A stretch of DNA of 64,000 nucleotides, taken from Syncephalis fuscata (Eukaryota; Zoopagomycota; Zoopagomycetes; Zoopagales; Piptocephalidaceae). A program made the translations under genes and the position numbers. Shown piece by piece: positions 39,209-51,979 of the stretch (position 1 is its first letter; the number at the start of each line of letters is the position of its first letter). The notes beneath the pieces were generated by a model that was given only the letters and a program-made list of their open reading frames with translations, did not search any database and was not told the DNA's origin. The DNA lies in the NCBI GenBank assembly GCA_025786725.1, contig JAHLTZ010000002.1, positions 620,001-684,000 of the forward strand. Reading direction: 5' to 3'.

Positions 39209-40958
39209 TTACTCCTCTATTTTAAACTGATCATCAGGCTTTAAACGTAAATCAACAACAAAAAGAAGCACAATAACGCGCATAATATATGTTGATTTAA
39301 AAATAATTGCGTAAGTAAGCTCTCTCTCGACGTCGTAACTCCAGATTCCTATTATATTGATCACATTTGTAGTAAACATCATCAGATATCCCAATAAAAA
39401 TATTGCACATAGCTTTGTTACCTAATATGCTATTAGTAAATATTATTGATTTCTATTTCGCTTACTAGTGTAGTTTTTATACTTACTAGTGTCAGTGCAT
39501 GTCTTGCGGCACTATCCACTAATAGATCGTTTCGTTTTAGCCAGAATACTATACCTAAGCATAAATAGTTTAACATTATAGTATTTAGTAGCAACATTAT
39601 CCATTACCGTAATAAATTAATATAATTATACTAAAAGGTTGAACAACCAACTTAAGACAATCAATAGTCATCATTAATGTGCTGTGTGCCTCAAATATTA
39701 AATCAAAGCTGTAAATAAGTAATAAAGCATGGCCAATAATTGATAATATAAGCAAAATAATAATGCCATATCGAAGTAGCAGTAACTGTCGATTATTTTG
39801 GAAGATGATTGCAATTGAATGCCTATTAATTATTATTATTATTAGCAATAGGTTTTAATAGAATCAGAACATTCTTGCTACAGTATATAACATACCATAG
39901 CAGTAGCAACGTATAAAATCCAACACATAAAAAAAAGCTTGAAAAATGACTATCCATATATAAGCCGAATCATTTATCTCGAAAACAAACCCTGGTATAT
40001 ATACTAAAATATAAGACTAGCTTATTAGCATTCTAATAATATTAGTAATTGTGATATTGTCTTACATATTGCCGCACACACTGCAGAAATATATATTATT
40101 ATTTGTTGTTAGTAATAGTTCTTTTTGCTTTGACCAAACGGTACAAAATTATAAAACTGTATATTATAACAACTAAAAGTATAGCCTGCATGCAATATAT
40201 AAATGCTCGATAGCCGTTGATAAACGAACTTCATTCCAAGGCCCTGGTTCTATTGATACACCAGTTTATGTATTAGCTAGTGTGCAGAATATAATAGGAA
40301 ATATCCAAGTAGACTCGATTACCTTCTTCAACTGTTACAATGGCTGTTTTGTTTTGTTTACTGTATGCACTATAAACCTCCAAAAAATTATCATAAGCTA
40401 CCAACGCAATATTGACTGGTGAATCTTTTTTATAAATGTTTAAAGCATCTGTCGAATATGGTATGGTGTTATATGCACCAAAGCTGGCGCTTGAATTTGT
40501 ATAAGTTATGTAAAGCACTGTATCAATCGAAAATTCTCTTGTAGCATTTAGATACTGCTTAAGTTTAGAGACTGCAATGGCCGTCTATTCATGATGATAA
40601 TTAAAACATTTTGTTTCAATATTAGCACTGATAACTTACATGGGTGATTGTTGTACATCCGCTTTCTTGTGATTGCACTTCACCAACAGCAATAATTACA
40701 CTTTTGATATTATTGGATTCTACACTATTCAGTGCATATCGGGCTTTATCAAGGACAGATGGCAATAATTCGCATGCTGCGTTTAAATTAAATCAGCTAT
40801 TCCTAAAACTCCGCGAGTTATATATGGAGCAACCTCAACATCATACAAATCTTGTGTATGATATTGAAATGTTGATCGCCCACACGAAATGTGGCCATAC
40901 CAAGAACGGACGCGACAAAGTATAGCAACAATATAATTTTTCCTATGTTATTGAACAT
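39209..40958 (-). CDS. Orphan receptor-like multi-pass membrane protein
   Basis: The start at 40956-40958 gives a signal peptide (KIILLLYFVASVLGMATF). An extracellular domain of about 200 residues follows, with Asn-glycosylation-type sites (NATRE, NSS). At least six hydrophobic helices come next: FLVVIIYSFIILYRL, IWIVIFQAFFYVLDFI, YGIIILLILSIIGHALLLIY, LVVQPFSIIILIYYG, KLCAIFLLGYLMMFTTN and IMRVIVLLFVVDLR. A short tail ends QFKIEE, TAA. About seven introns fit in phase. Topology resembles a G-protein-coupled receptor, but no family signature is recognisable. Three frame breaks, at 40867-40869, 40785-40787 and 40175-40178, each lie in an A-run (coding-strand T) and are all repaired by one additional base, so the gene is probably intact. 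Confidence 0.55.
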
Positions 40959-41052
40959 TATGTAGAATTATGAAGTAAAAAGCAAATAAGACGGAGATTA
41001 CTAGGATAATGAACAAAGATTATTTAATTCATATACAAGTCCGGTCATCGCC

Positions 41053-41235
41053 ATGCTAAAATTGGTGCATGCATGCTTTGTTCCTTGTGAATGTAAAAAA
41101 CCTGTTTTGACACTTGTAAATAATTCACATGATATTGGCAACTGTGATACAAACACAAACAAACGGATTGGAGGTAGCAAAGTAACATGTGATGGTAGTC
41201 CGCAGTATTGTAGGACTATTTATTTTATACGATAA
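41053..41235 (+). CDS. Possible small Cys-rich ORF
   Basis: Sixty codons with seven Cys (start MLKLVHACFVPCECKK, TAA stop), lying in the upstream region of the receptor-like gene. There is no clear signal peptide and no family match that I recognise. Chance is a serious alternative. Confidence 0.15.
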   Translation: MLKLVHACFVPCECKKPVLTLVNNSHDIGNCDTNTNKRIGGSKVTCDGSPQYCRTIYFIR

Positions 41236-41405
41236 CAATAAAAGCTAGATAAGACGGCAGTAGATAGTGATACTGGCTAAAATACTATAATTTTACACGG
41301 GCAGCAATGCCTATGTTGTCGCAAATTTAAAACAATCGTTAAAATAATCTTTCTACTCCTGTTTCCTGTAATTGTGCTTATTATTAGTATTCAAAATCTG
41401 TAAAT

Positions 41406-42715
41406 CTATATTCTACTGCCATCTACCATATCGGTATCTGTAATAAGTGAACGCCCAATAGTTTTATAAATGTTATAATATTCGATAAATAAGTTTGATC
41501 AAGGAAATTTGGACCATGAAATGAAAATAGTGCATGAAATAATTCTATTACTTCTACTATACCGCTCATTGGTATACCAGCTACTGTTTGCGATGGATGT
41601 GACATGCTATTGTGCACATCTCGATACAACTGTTTTCGCTGTGCATGTGGTGTGCTTGGCATCCAGCCCATAGTATTGGCCTTAGCATTATTGTCTTGTT
41701 ATGTCAAAGCGGAAGACAAAGAAGCAGCTATTCTATTGCACTTGATCGTATATGATTTTTCTTTCCTTCCTTTTTATCAATTTCAACTATAAAATAATGT
41801 AAACTACTCAATCGAAGCGAGCTTGATGCTAAATTCCAAGACATAGTTTACGTGATGTTGTACACTGAGTGTCTACACACAATTTATTATCATCATCATC
41901 GCTAAATATAAGCGTATTTGTATATCATTATTGTTTTCTAATGGTACGTTTAGACGAGCTAGATGGTGTCGAGGAAAGCGACATTGAATCACTTCCATCT
42001 ACTCATGAGCTGTCATTTACGTATAAATTTGATTCCAGCTCATTTCTAGTAATATTTGTATATAGCATCTAATCATACATTGACATTCATTGCAATTACT
42101 TACTAGCAATATCATAATTGATGAGGCGCACTTTTGAAATGAGATTTTTGAATAGACTAATTAATAGCAGCATCATTAGTGTATAGATTCAAAACAGCAT
42201 AGCAAATAGTGACTTGAATAGTAAGTTATGGACATGCTGCACGCGCTAGTGATATTCGCAAATATTTATTTACAGTGCATTTATAAGAATATTACCAACT
42301 TTTATATTCCAACATCTTTATTTTTGAAAAATATATATTATTATAAAGATAAATATAATAATAGCATATTTAATTTTATATAGCGCGTAGTTTGGTAAAA
42401 AGTCGCTAAAGTCTAACCAAGAAGGAAGATATACGGCCGCTTAAGCATTGTGTGATGAATGATTTAAGATGCAAAAAGTGGTGGATAAGCCATTACATGC
42501 CTCATCTTTATATTGTCAAATAATTTATTTATCTCAGATCTAAACCTCGCTTCAGAGAATTCGTATATTTCAATTCATAATCCGAATTTATTTATTATAG
42601 TTACTGCTTTAGTTTCCGAAGGCCCGATTATATTTGGTTCTGCTCCATCTTCTAAATTAGGTGGCGATGGTGATAGTAAGCAAATGTCGCCACATGTTTG
42701 ACCAAAATCAGCCAC
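41406..42715 (-). pseudogene. Broken or unresolved orphan coding region
   Basis: Several stretches read like protein on the minus strand but do not join cleanly. The upstream part (from about 42,715) reads DICLLSPSPPNLEDGAEP and VTIINKFGL, then an in-frame TGA, then IEIYEFSEARFRSEINKLFD. A middle exon reads MLYTNITRNELESNLYVNDS, then TGA, then SDSMSLSSTPSSSSKR. The last part reads QRKQLYRDVHNSMSHPSQTV and SGIVEVIELFHALF. It then changes frame at 41486 (one more base gives LIEYYNIYKTIGRSLI) and ends DMVDGSRI with TAG at 41406-41408. It may be a decaying gene, a gene with sequence errors, or two genes. No function can be assigned. Confidence 0.35.
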
Positions 42716-43972
42716 GCGCAGTAAGAAAAATGTTATTTACGTAATTACTACTGTATGTCAGCCAACTGCTTATTACATCATTTGCTGTGAATATTTTGTC
42801 AATCATTAATTTATGGCAAATATGATCAACTATAATTAGGTTAATTACATGAATGCCTTACTCTTAATTAGCTATAACTATTGTGCAGATATTTGCCTGT
42901 TTTTCATATTCAAAACAATTGTATAAACACTATATTATTAATGCAAAATAGTCGTGAATATTTTAAACTATTTTTTCACTCTAATAGTATTGTTATTGTT
43001 TCAATATTAAGCTTATGTTAATATAATAAAAAGTCTAAAAACACATTATATAATTAAATAGTATATCGTATGTAAATAGGCATAAGAATAATACATATAT
43101 CGGACATTAACACTAATTACAAAGATACAACAAATATATACTTGTTTTTTAATAATTATATGAACAGTTACATAAACTGATAGTGCTGCGATGATGATAG
43201 AACATTGCAAAGTGCTTAGAATTTATTATTACTTATGTTTATTATAAAACAATAGGTTTCTAGTTTGTACAAGTTATTTAATTTATTATAGTTGAACTGC
43301 GATAATCAATGACTAAAACTAAATTTATAATCAAAACAATATTAACCAACCAATATATGGATTATTTATAGTATATATTTTTGGATATAGAGAGAATTAC
43401 TATATAATCGACCATTTTTACAATTAATAATAAAAAGTAATAATTTTTATGACATCTTCACTCATAGCTTTCACGCAAGCATTTATGACTTATACTTGCT
43501 ACTGTGATTTCATAGTAACAACATATTTTATTACAGTTATTGCTTTGTTTTTACACTGTCATTATTAACATAAACTACAATATGCATTATCACATGTGCT
43601 TATTATATCGAATACGATACAAGTTTGATCATACTATATCCGGAATAATATTAAATTAAAATAATGACTTAGCATGCTAGCACGTCTTAATCAATATAAT
43701 GAGTACTTTAAATACTTTGTTACCAGCTTTTATTATAAAAATAAGTTGGTTAAAACACAATACGTCATTAACCAATCACTTTATTATGTTATTGCTTGTT
43801 TATAAATGTATGTCAATGGGTTATATAATTTACCATTCGCAGTACTGCTATTTCGGGGCCAAAAAAGTCCAAAAAGCTTTACAAAAGTGTGTTTTTTTAG
43901 CATTTTTACACTTTATATATAACATGCAGCAAAACATAATACTTTACGTGTTTTGTTTAGCAAAAAAGTTAT
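42716..43972. other. AT-rich spacer with decayed duplicate segment
   Basis: No gene seen. From about 43,535 to 43,800 the sequence resembles, with many differences, the region at about 36,455-36,930 that contains the start and upstream sequence of the EI24-like gene. Confidence 0.5.
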
Positions 43973-44045
43973 TGGAGGACCTGGGTATCGATCCCAGTAC
44001 TTCTCGCATGCGAAGCGAGCACTCTACCATTTGAGTTAGACCCCC
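43973..44045 (-). tRNA. tRNA-Ala (anticodon CGC)
   Basis: A 73-base cloverleaf can be drawn without an intron. The anticodon stem CTCGC/GCGAG encloses the loop TTCGCAT, giving anticodon CGC. The T stem CTGGG/CCCAG encloses a loop containing TCGA, and the D stem is ACTC/GAGT. The acceptor stem GGGGGTC/GTCCTCC has one G-T and one T-T opposition. Discriminator A. It would read GCG alanine codons. The T-T mismatch leaves some doubt whether it is fully functional. Confidence 0.85.
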
Positions 44046-45287
44046 AACGATTCGTGACACACACAAAAAATTTTAGATTTTTGATTATATATTTCAAAAT
44101 TTAAAAACAAATTAGCATTTATAATGTACTTAGTATTAAAAGCATACAACTTAGTACTGTTATAACTATACTAAAGTCTGGCTATATCATAGCTTTTATT
44201 TATAAAAAATACAACCTATTATTGTCTTTATTATTTATATGAATATATAAATATTGTGTGTAAAATTAATAGCTGAGTCTTAATAATTTTTAATTAATGT
44301 TTTAATTTACCCATTTCACCACTCGATTCGTTCTAATTCAAGTCACACTGTTATGTACAGCAAACATAGTTATGATGTTTTCATTTGACTACTTGAAATT
44401 TACGAGGTCAATCATTATTGTTGTTGCCATGTGTAGGAAAATTGATCAAATATTAATAAAAGCCATTGACCACGATTTCATATCATTCCACACTCATTAC
44501 ATTTATGTACAGCATGGATTATTGTATCTGAATGGTCTGTTCTATTTTCCAATATTCTACTGTTGTATTATGGGTATATCTGTGATGTAAGATCAAGATT
44601 AATATATTATTATAAAGTTGTTATTAAACAGCCACTTTTCCTATAGCCAATCTGACTAACTAAATGATAATATATATATTAAAGCAATGATAAAGATGAA
44701 TAATTAATTACACATGAATTAGTTAATGTTGGATGTAATATTATACATGTTATAGTGATGGATGAGTGTTTAATTGTATTTAAAAGTGCTAAAAAGATGG
44801 TGAAATGAGTAAATAAAAGATATACTAGTTAAAGCAAATAGCTCCCTCAATTTGATAATTACGTTATTGTTTGATAGTCTAATCGTTTATAATCATTATG
44901 GGTGTTTCAGCATTTATTTCGTAAATTTACTACAATTATCATTAAGGTAGATATCAAAGTATTTTAATAAAGACATTTCGTGGTAGCAAACAGTAGACAA
45001 ATAGCACATAATGATACTTTGTATGTATCCATATAATAATAGAAAGCATAATGAGTGCTGGTAGATAATCAAAAATAGTAATAGGTGATTATAGTGGTGA
45101 TAAAAAGGAGAAAAGAGCATAAGTAAGCAGGTAAAGACTAGATGTCGTCTTTCAAATAAAGTACCGTATTATATAGAGTGCGTCGAAATATAGATACGGT
45201 AACATATGTTTGACGGATTATAGTAACGATGGTGACCAATGATAGTATAGCTATGTGTGGCACTTGTAGACATATAGTTAGGCCCAA
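44046..45287. other. AT-rich spacer
   Basis: Between the tRNA gene and the PAP2 gene stop. No supportable gene or element. The last 150 bp are likely the 3' untranslated region of the PAP2 gene. Confidence 0.5.
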
Positions 45288-47916
45288 CTATACTTGCTTC
45301 ATCTCTCCGCTAGAGATGACAGGTAATGCATTAGAAGTAACTGGTCGATTCTGAACTAAATCGTCTTCGTCGCTACTATCATCATCACCTTGAAGTGGAT
45401 CATGTTCACTTGCCTCGTCAAGATTTGTGCCCAGTACCGGATCAACTGCGTGTATATCTGGATAGATATGGCGCTGTCCTGTTTGGCGTGTATTATCTGT
45501 AGCTTTAGATGTAGTGGCAGTACTGGTTTCGGAAGATGGCATGTCTGGAATGTATCCGATGCCAGCAGGGATATTATGTGGCGAAGCAAGTGTGGTTGGT
45601 CCACTTTGTACACTACCGCCGTTAAATGGAGTTGCCACCATATGGCTGCCAATGGCCGTTCCTGTATCCGTTGCATCGGCATGTTGTGACGTAAGTGTAT
45701 TCACTCGGCTGCGTCGTGAGCCACGTCGTCTACCACTGGTGCTGCCATTGCCAAGTCCATCATCGATAGTGCCATCCGGACGCCAACGTAGATCCAATCC
45801 ATCCATCCATACAATCACTCGAATCATGCCGCTGTTAAGCATACGTGGCGTATATGCCACACGCTGATATTCTTGGTCGTCCTTTTCCCATAGTTTGCCG
45901 CCTGATAATCGGTGTTCTTCAACTGCCCATCGATGGCGTTCCATAGCAAGACGAATAACGCAAAAGTAGATGGCATACATACCATAAGTAATAAATATGG
46001 CCAATATAATATCGACTGTGTAGTGCATATGTGTACCGATAATTGTGTAAATGCCAGCAATGACATGCAGATATACATAGTAGGCAATATACTTGCGTCG
46101 TACGTAGATACGCCAATGAAGTGCACAGCTGGTAAGAATCATTGTATGGCCGCTGAAGATATTGTCTGTGCAGGAAATGGCATCGCCTGTTAACATTTTA
46201 ATACCGTTTTTAATTACATCCAATACTGGTGTCCCCGTAATAAGTACTGGATTGCATGGACGTGGTGGTGGTAATGTAGTTACCGAAATGGTCATTGCAC
46301 GGTATAGATAAAGCGAACCTGTTAGCCAGAAAAGACGACGAATAACAATTTGGCGTGCTGGCCAGGTTGGACAGAACCATAACACGCCGATAACTGTCAT
46401 GCCAAGTAATGAGAGAACGAAAAAGTCAGGCAGCCAGTGTTCCGATATATCATTGACAAGAATAAATCCAGTATCGTAAAGTACTTGCTGATTAGGCCGA
46501 TGTTCTAGCCAGCGTGTATCCGACACTTGCTGTAACAGTGTCATAGCAAGTGCTACTAAAAATAAATAACATGCCGATGCAAATGTACGGAACCATTCTG
46601 TATGCTTAAAGATATGGCGTGCACGTCGCATCCATGGCCGAAGTCGTCGCCGCAATGTATGCCGTTTGGTTTGATTAATACTTCCGCTTGTATGTGTATT
46701 GCGTCGTCTTGTCATGCCTGCTTCTAAGCCAGCTGTTGCATTATCACTCGCACCATTAACGGCCATATTGTTATGTGTTGAGCCGTCGCCTATATTGTGA
46801 TAGAGTGACAGGTACCTTCCTGAAGACCAAAATCTTGTAGTGAGTATATTTCGGCCTCGTCTTCGTCAAGTGAGTCAATATCTGAGTCAAAATCGTAGCT
46901 ATGACTGTATCGATCGGCAAGTTCACGTTGATAACAATCGCAGCGAAACTGATATGGTGCAGGAAAGGCAATAGCACCTTCGTCGGCGTTGAATGTACTG
47001 GCTCGACTAGTAAAACTAAATACGCTTTCGTCGCCTGAACTATAGTACTGCTGACTATCAAGCTCGTCAGTATCGTAGTCGCTACTTGATATGTCAGTAT
47101 AGCCACGTGATAGATTGTTCAAATAGCCGTCCCTACGATGATGGCCTACTGCTTCTATTTCCGATTCTTCCGAATCAATATAGTCTTGTGTACGTACACG
47201 CCGACGTCGATGCTGATTAGTTGTAATATCGCGTGATGTTAATGCAATATTATCGGCAATAAAAGATGCTTCCTGCGCTATTACTTGCGGTGCTAAAAAT
47301 GACGATGAGCCAGTGCTCTGCTTGCGATTAAAGCCTGTCTCGTTAACGCAGCTAAACGAATCGCCAACAAATACAGCCGCTTCTGGCGTTAGGCCACGTT
47401 TTCGACGCGAATGTTTGGACCGTGTCCGTGACGAAGATGATAACTGTCTTGAAACGGCAATATGCGCGTCTGGAGATAGTCGCGTAATTTCCTCGTCGCT
47501 TTCCGTGTCAGAAGCAGCAAATGGGCCTGATGTCCTCGACCAATAACTTGAGGCTGTAGCGTTTGTTTATGAGCAGATAATTGTATACGTTGTCCGCCTA
47601 TATCGGATGCACTGGGAAGAAATGGATTGCTATATGCCAAAGCCGTTGAATTTACTTCTGGTTTGGATATAATCGTATTTTGTTGTCGTTGCAGAAACCG
47701 GTCGGTGTGGACGCGATAGCTGTGCTGTTGAATATCCGTAGACCAAATAAAATCCTGGTCTTCTTGCTCGCACCGATAATTAGGGCTGGGCAATGGAGGA
47801 GATGGCAATGACGTGCCAGTTACTGTAATAGTTTTGGTATTTAACTTGACAGTGTTGCCTGCGTGCTTGGTTGAGCTGACGGCAGTCGTCGTGCCCGTCC
47901 GTGACGAGGAGTTATT
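45288..47916 (-). CDS. Sphingomyelin-synthase-like PAP2 membrane enzyme
   Basis: The C-terminal half is a six-helix PAP2_C protein. The catalytic blocks CTDNIFSGHTMILTS and HMHYTVDIILAIFIT supply the His, His and Asp triad of sphingomyelin synthases. TPRMLNSGMIRVIVWMDG and an acidic tail follow. Expected reaction: transfer of a phospho-headgroup to ceramide in the Golgi or plasma membrane; the actual headgroup is unknown. A long, acidic, Ser-rich cytosolic N-terminus of about 370 residues precedes it (for example DYDTDELDSQQYYSSGDESV). The frame breaks at 47542-47543 (one more T gives QVIWSRTSGPF) and near 46,803 upstream of MAVNGAS. The true start is not found: an AG acceptor near 47917 suggests an upstream exon. 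An alternative is that a shorter protein starts at 46766. Confidence 0.8.
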
Positions 47917-50900
47917 CTGCTTTTGGGACGCCAGCGTGCCAGCAAATACAGCAGATATGTAATGTTAGTCAATATATAGATGTGTGCGTGTCGTTGCCGT
48001 CTCAACGTGTTAAAGACTATTTCTTCTTAAGTCAAATGATAAAAAATATTGATAAATATATAGTAAAATAGGTCCTAATATGCCAAGCTAGCGGATATGG
48101 ACAAAAAGCATTAAAATAGGCTGAATAGTGCGCAACTCTCCTAATAAGTTGTAGCAGCGTCGATGATAGCCTAATCACCGCTATGGCCGACCGACGTACA
48201 AGTTACAGGCGTACAGACAAGAAAACAAGTCCAAAGACTCAAGGATAAGATCATAAACGAGATGTTAAGCGCCAAGAAGCTGTATATTGGCGAATGTCTG
48301 CTCGCTATTGTCCATTCAAACCGATGGCGATGGATTGAACGCGGCGGGACAGCTAGCAGCGACAATCAACAGAGTACAAGTAGTAAAGACTAAAAAGGAT
48401 AGTGATCGTTTAGATGGTGTTTCTGCCAACTTTGCTACTTCTTGGCAATAGCGCGACGGAGGTAGACGCGGACAAGATTCAAAGCGAAGACAAGAAGCGG
48501 TAGTATAGCATGAAAAGGGAGAGCAGATGACTACTTGGAAACTATAGCCGCGAAAGGTCGGAGTTAGGCGAGCCTTTCGGCGACAAGTCAGCGTAACGAC
48601 AAACAAAGTAAAGCACTATTGGAAACAATAGACTGATTCCTTGAAGATAATAATAATAATAAGCTATAAAACACCCGCAATAGTGGATGCAATAAACTGG
48701 AGAGAAAATGGCTGGCACGTCAAGCGCACCTAATATAAAATAAGAGAAGAAAAAGAAAGATTATCAAGTGACGGTGATAGAACTTGTAGATAATAGCATC
48801 ATCTCCTATAGATAGAAGTGTGTATGTGTGCGTATTTGTGTGTGCAAGGCAGAATGAGAATAAAATAAATCCACACTCGGTTCGGATGCCAAATTGCACC
48901 CAAATTAGACGGTTGAACAATATGGAGAAGGTAAATAGCGGACAAGGTTAAGTGGTAATTGCCATGTTGATGTATTAAAACGATACAACAAGGTTCAGAA
49001 TAATACTAATACTAATAAATAGCCAAGTATCATTGATTGTGCTGTAATGATATGAATAAAAGTGACAGTTATAATCAATCAATGTCAAAGTGCTACTGAT
49101 GCTTTCCATTAATACAACAACTATAAAAGTATGTCAAAATGCTGTTGGATATAAGAAAAAGTACTACTTGCACACCGGAAAAGACAATGAACAACCGAAT
49201 AGTGCTAACGGTCCAACCATAGCTAAACACGAGGTAAAAAAGGAACAAATCGATTTGATATCTATTGGTTTTGGCAAGTACAGCAAGTGCCACATGGTCT
49301 GCAGTGACCTATCAAAGACATTGACACGCAGCTATCGCGATTTAACCACGCTACCATTATTTTACTTACCTAAATGCAAGTGGAACAGTAAGTTAGAGAC
49401 GTGCAGTTGTACTGGTATCACCCGTATAGCAATAGGCCACAAGTGTGAACAGACTGTAAATCAAAGATAAAACAAAGGATTTGCAAATATTAGTCTAGCA
49501 ATACAGATGTTTCAGCATTAAATTACGCTACAACAAATAGTGGCATAAATATTATTGCAAGATGAGATTGTATTACAGTCATTCATTGACGCAGTTGATA
49601 GGATTGCAATGACTGATATGCAGTTATTGTTGTAGTCGTGGACTTACCGGAACTATTAGCTGACAGGGGCCAAGAAAAGAGTACGGATTAGACACGGAGT
49701 GAATCAAGCCAAGTTATAGGGCCGACCTAATATTTGTTGTGCTTATTGGAAGGAATAATAAAGCAAACGTATTGCGGTACAAATTAATAATAATAGTAAA
49801 TAAAAGTCAGAAAAGTATTTTAAAGAGCGAGAATAGTGTTATGTTTGATGCGTGTACGTCTAGATGAACAAAAAACAGGTCCACTAGTCGGCCGTTGACA
49901 TCGATTGAAAATAGTATAGTCGAGTGCAAAGGTTGGAAGACAAGATGGAGACCCGGCCGAGGAATGCGACAGTCGAATGTCGTGCAGATGACAATAAGTA
50001 ACAACCAAACTTGACGAGAGAAAGAATGGCGGAGTAAAGAAAGAGTACTGCAACAAACGAATAGGAGCAGTAAAAAAAAGTGAAAAGGGGATTGAGCGCG
50101 TGCAAAAGTCGCACTGTTACAAAAAGATAATGCTGGCTGCTTTGCTTTAACAAGAATACACCTTCCGATGGCTGAGATAACGAGGGAAACAAAGCCACTA
50201 CAGTAATGGACAACAAAATCAACAAGAAAAGTGACCGCTTGCGGAAAGAAAAAGTGTCGTAGTGGTATCGAATTAGAGCGTCCGTGGCGTGAGTGTTTCG
50301 ATGTGTTTATGCCACCACCTGAATCGCGGAGATAAGAGTAACAACAACAACAACAGGAAAAAGAGAATGAGTAATCCACAAACTGTTGGTTGGCACTCCG
50401 CAGTGATCTGATATTAAATACTTGGTTGTCCAATGACCTGCTTAATAAAGTGAGTGCAACAAGACAGATATGCTCGTGACAACGATAATGGATAAATGTA
50501 GCGAGTTGCATTGATATGCCGAGAATAGGGGACACGTAAGGGCGTTTCTGGAACGTGAAATACTAATGCCAAGAATAGGCACCTCCTATTTAATTGATGA
50601 ACTATATTAATGTTTTCATACACAGTGATCAGTCCAATGCATTGTTGTTAGCCGTCAGTTGCTGATCAATGTAATGCTAAAGCGTAATTGCCGTAATTAA
50701 AAGTGATGATCTATCTGTGCAGCATTATGTTATCTACGATGATGCTGATTGATTAGAATAGAATGAAATTTGGCAGTGTTTTAATAGTACGATATAAAGG
50801 ATCGTCAGTAATGAACATGCCATTTTTATTGACAAGTTATCATTTACAACATTGAAGCTAGAAATACGACTCATTAAAAATAAGTTCTTTTTAATTTCAG

Positions 50901-51979
50901 GATTTGAACGAAAATATAATTTATTGATAATAATGAAAAAGACAGTATACTTTGCAATATTATTTAATTAGTCATGCGTTTCAAAGTAGATTGATAACTT
51001 TAGAATTTAATAAGAAGTAGATACTGTAGTGCAATATCTGAATAAAATACCGTTTAGTCGGTGAAAGTAATTTATTTCTGCATAGAAAACTATAGAGACT
51101 TTGTACAGATTAAAAAAGTAATGAATGGTTTTCGTTGGATACAACAGTATGTTTTTATGAGGTATTAATGTTGTATTGTGTAGTCAGCTATAAGTAGAAT
51201 TTCAAAATTGCCACTTTAAGTAATGCCTTGTGCTTCTCACACTTCTTATTATTAGTAATATAAATAAAAATAGCTCTATCAAGAATCCGCTAATTTGTTT
51301 ATCCAGTTTTAATATATATTATGGAAAATTAACGAAGTTATAAGGAAATATAATGGGAATATTATTGATTAGATTTAAAAAGTTAAGGGGCTTGCTAATT
51401 TCGGCATAATTTGACAGCAATTAGCTCCGATATTGCTAATATAATTTAAATAGCTTGTTTAGGCTAATGACGTTTGTAATCAATTGGTGGCTATTCTACA
51501 GAACGACCTGGCTACTGATTTTAGAAGCTGGCTTGCTTAATATGCGCGACGGAATTGCAATGCTATCAGGAAATGGAGCTTGAATTACTAGCTCGCTCAA
51601 GTCGGAAATTTTGCAGCATCTTCTATTCGTATTTGTAGTTCAGTAATGGCTGAGCTAGAAATGCCCAACTATTTAAGCAACGAGAAAACCATCTTCAAGT
51701 ACTTGCCTCACCACATTACTCTACTACTTGCTACTACCTATTACCTTGCTACAAGCCTGATTGTCTGGAATCTCTCAGCTTGCTATTTCTGCAAACATAT
51801 TTTTCTCTTACACACCGCTTTCTATCGTTAGCCAGGTTGCTATTTGCCTTAATTGATCGCAATTATTTTTTATTACTTAAATTTCGCTGCTATTTTATAC
51901 AACTGTCAACTGCGCAGGTCCTAATTGGCGAAACCGACCAGCTTTTCTATTTACATCAAACACACCGTTTATATAAACC
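47917..51979. other. Long ORF-poor region
   Basis: About 4 kb. The first 2.7 kb (to about 50,640) are less AT-rich than other spacers, purine-rich on the plus strand and without convincing frames. They probably hold the first exon, 5' leader and promoter of the PAP2 gene. The remainder is AT-rich and leads into the promoter of the secreted repeat-peptide gene. Longer open frames here (for example 49090-49470 on plus, 49807-50535 on minus) lack coding character. Confidence 0.45.

Noticed and set aside
49090-49470. 126-codon open frame on the plus strand
   Set aside because: Some Lys/Asn-rich stretches read plausibly, but there is no family likeness, signal or splice support, and it lies in the presumed PAP2 leader region.
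49807-50535. 242-codon open frame on the minus strand
   Set aside because: Rich in Phe, Cys, Ser and Leu, as expected from reading a purine-rich strand in reverse; no domain, no initiation context and overlapping frames of similar length. Looks like noncoding leader.
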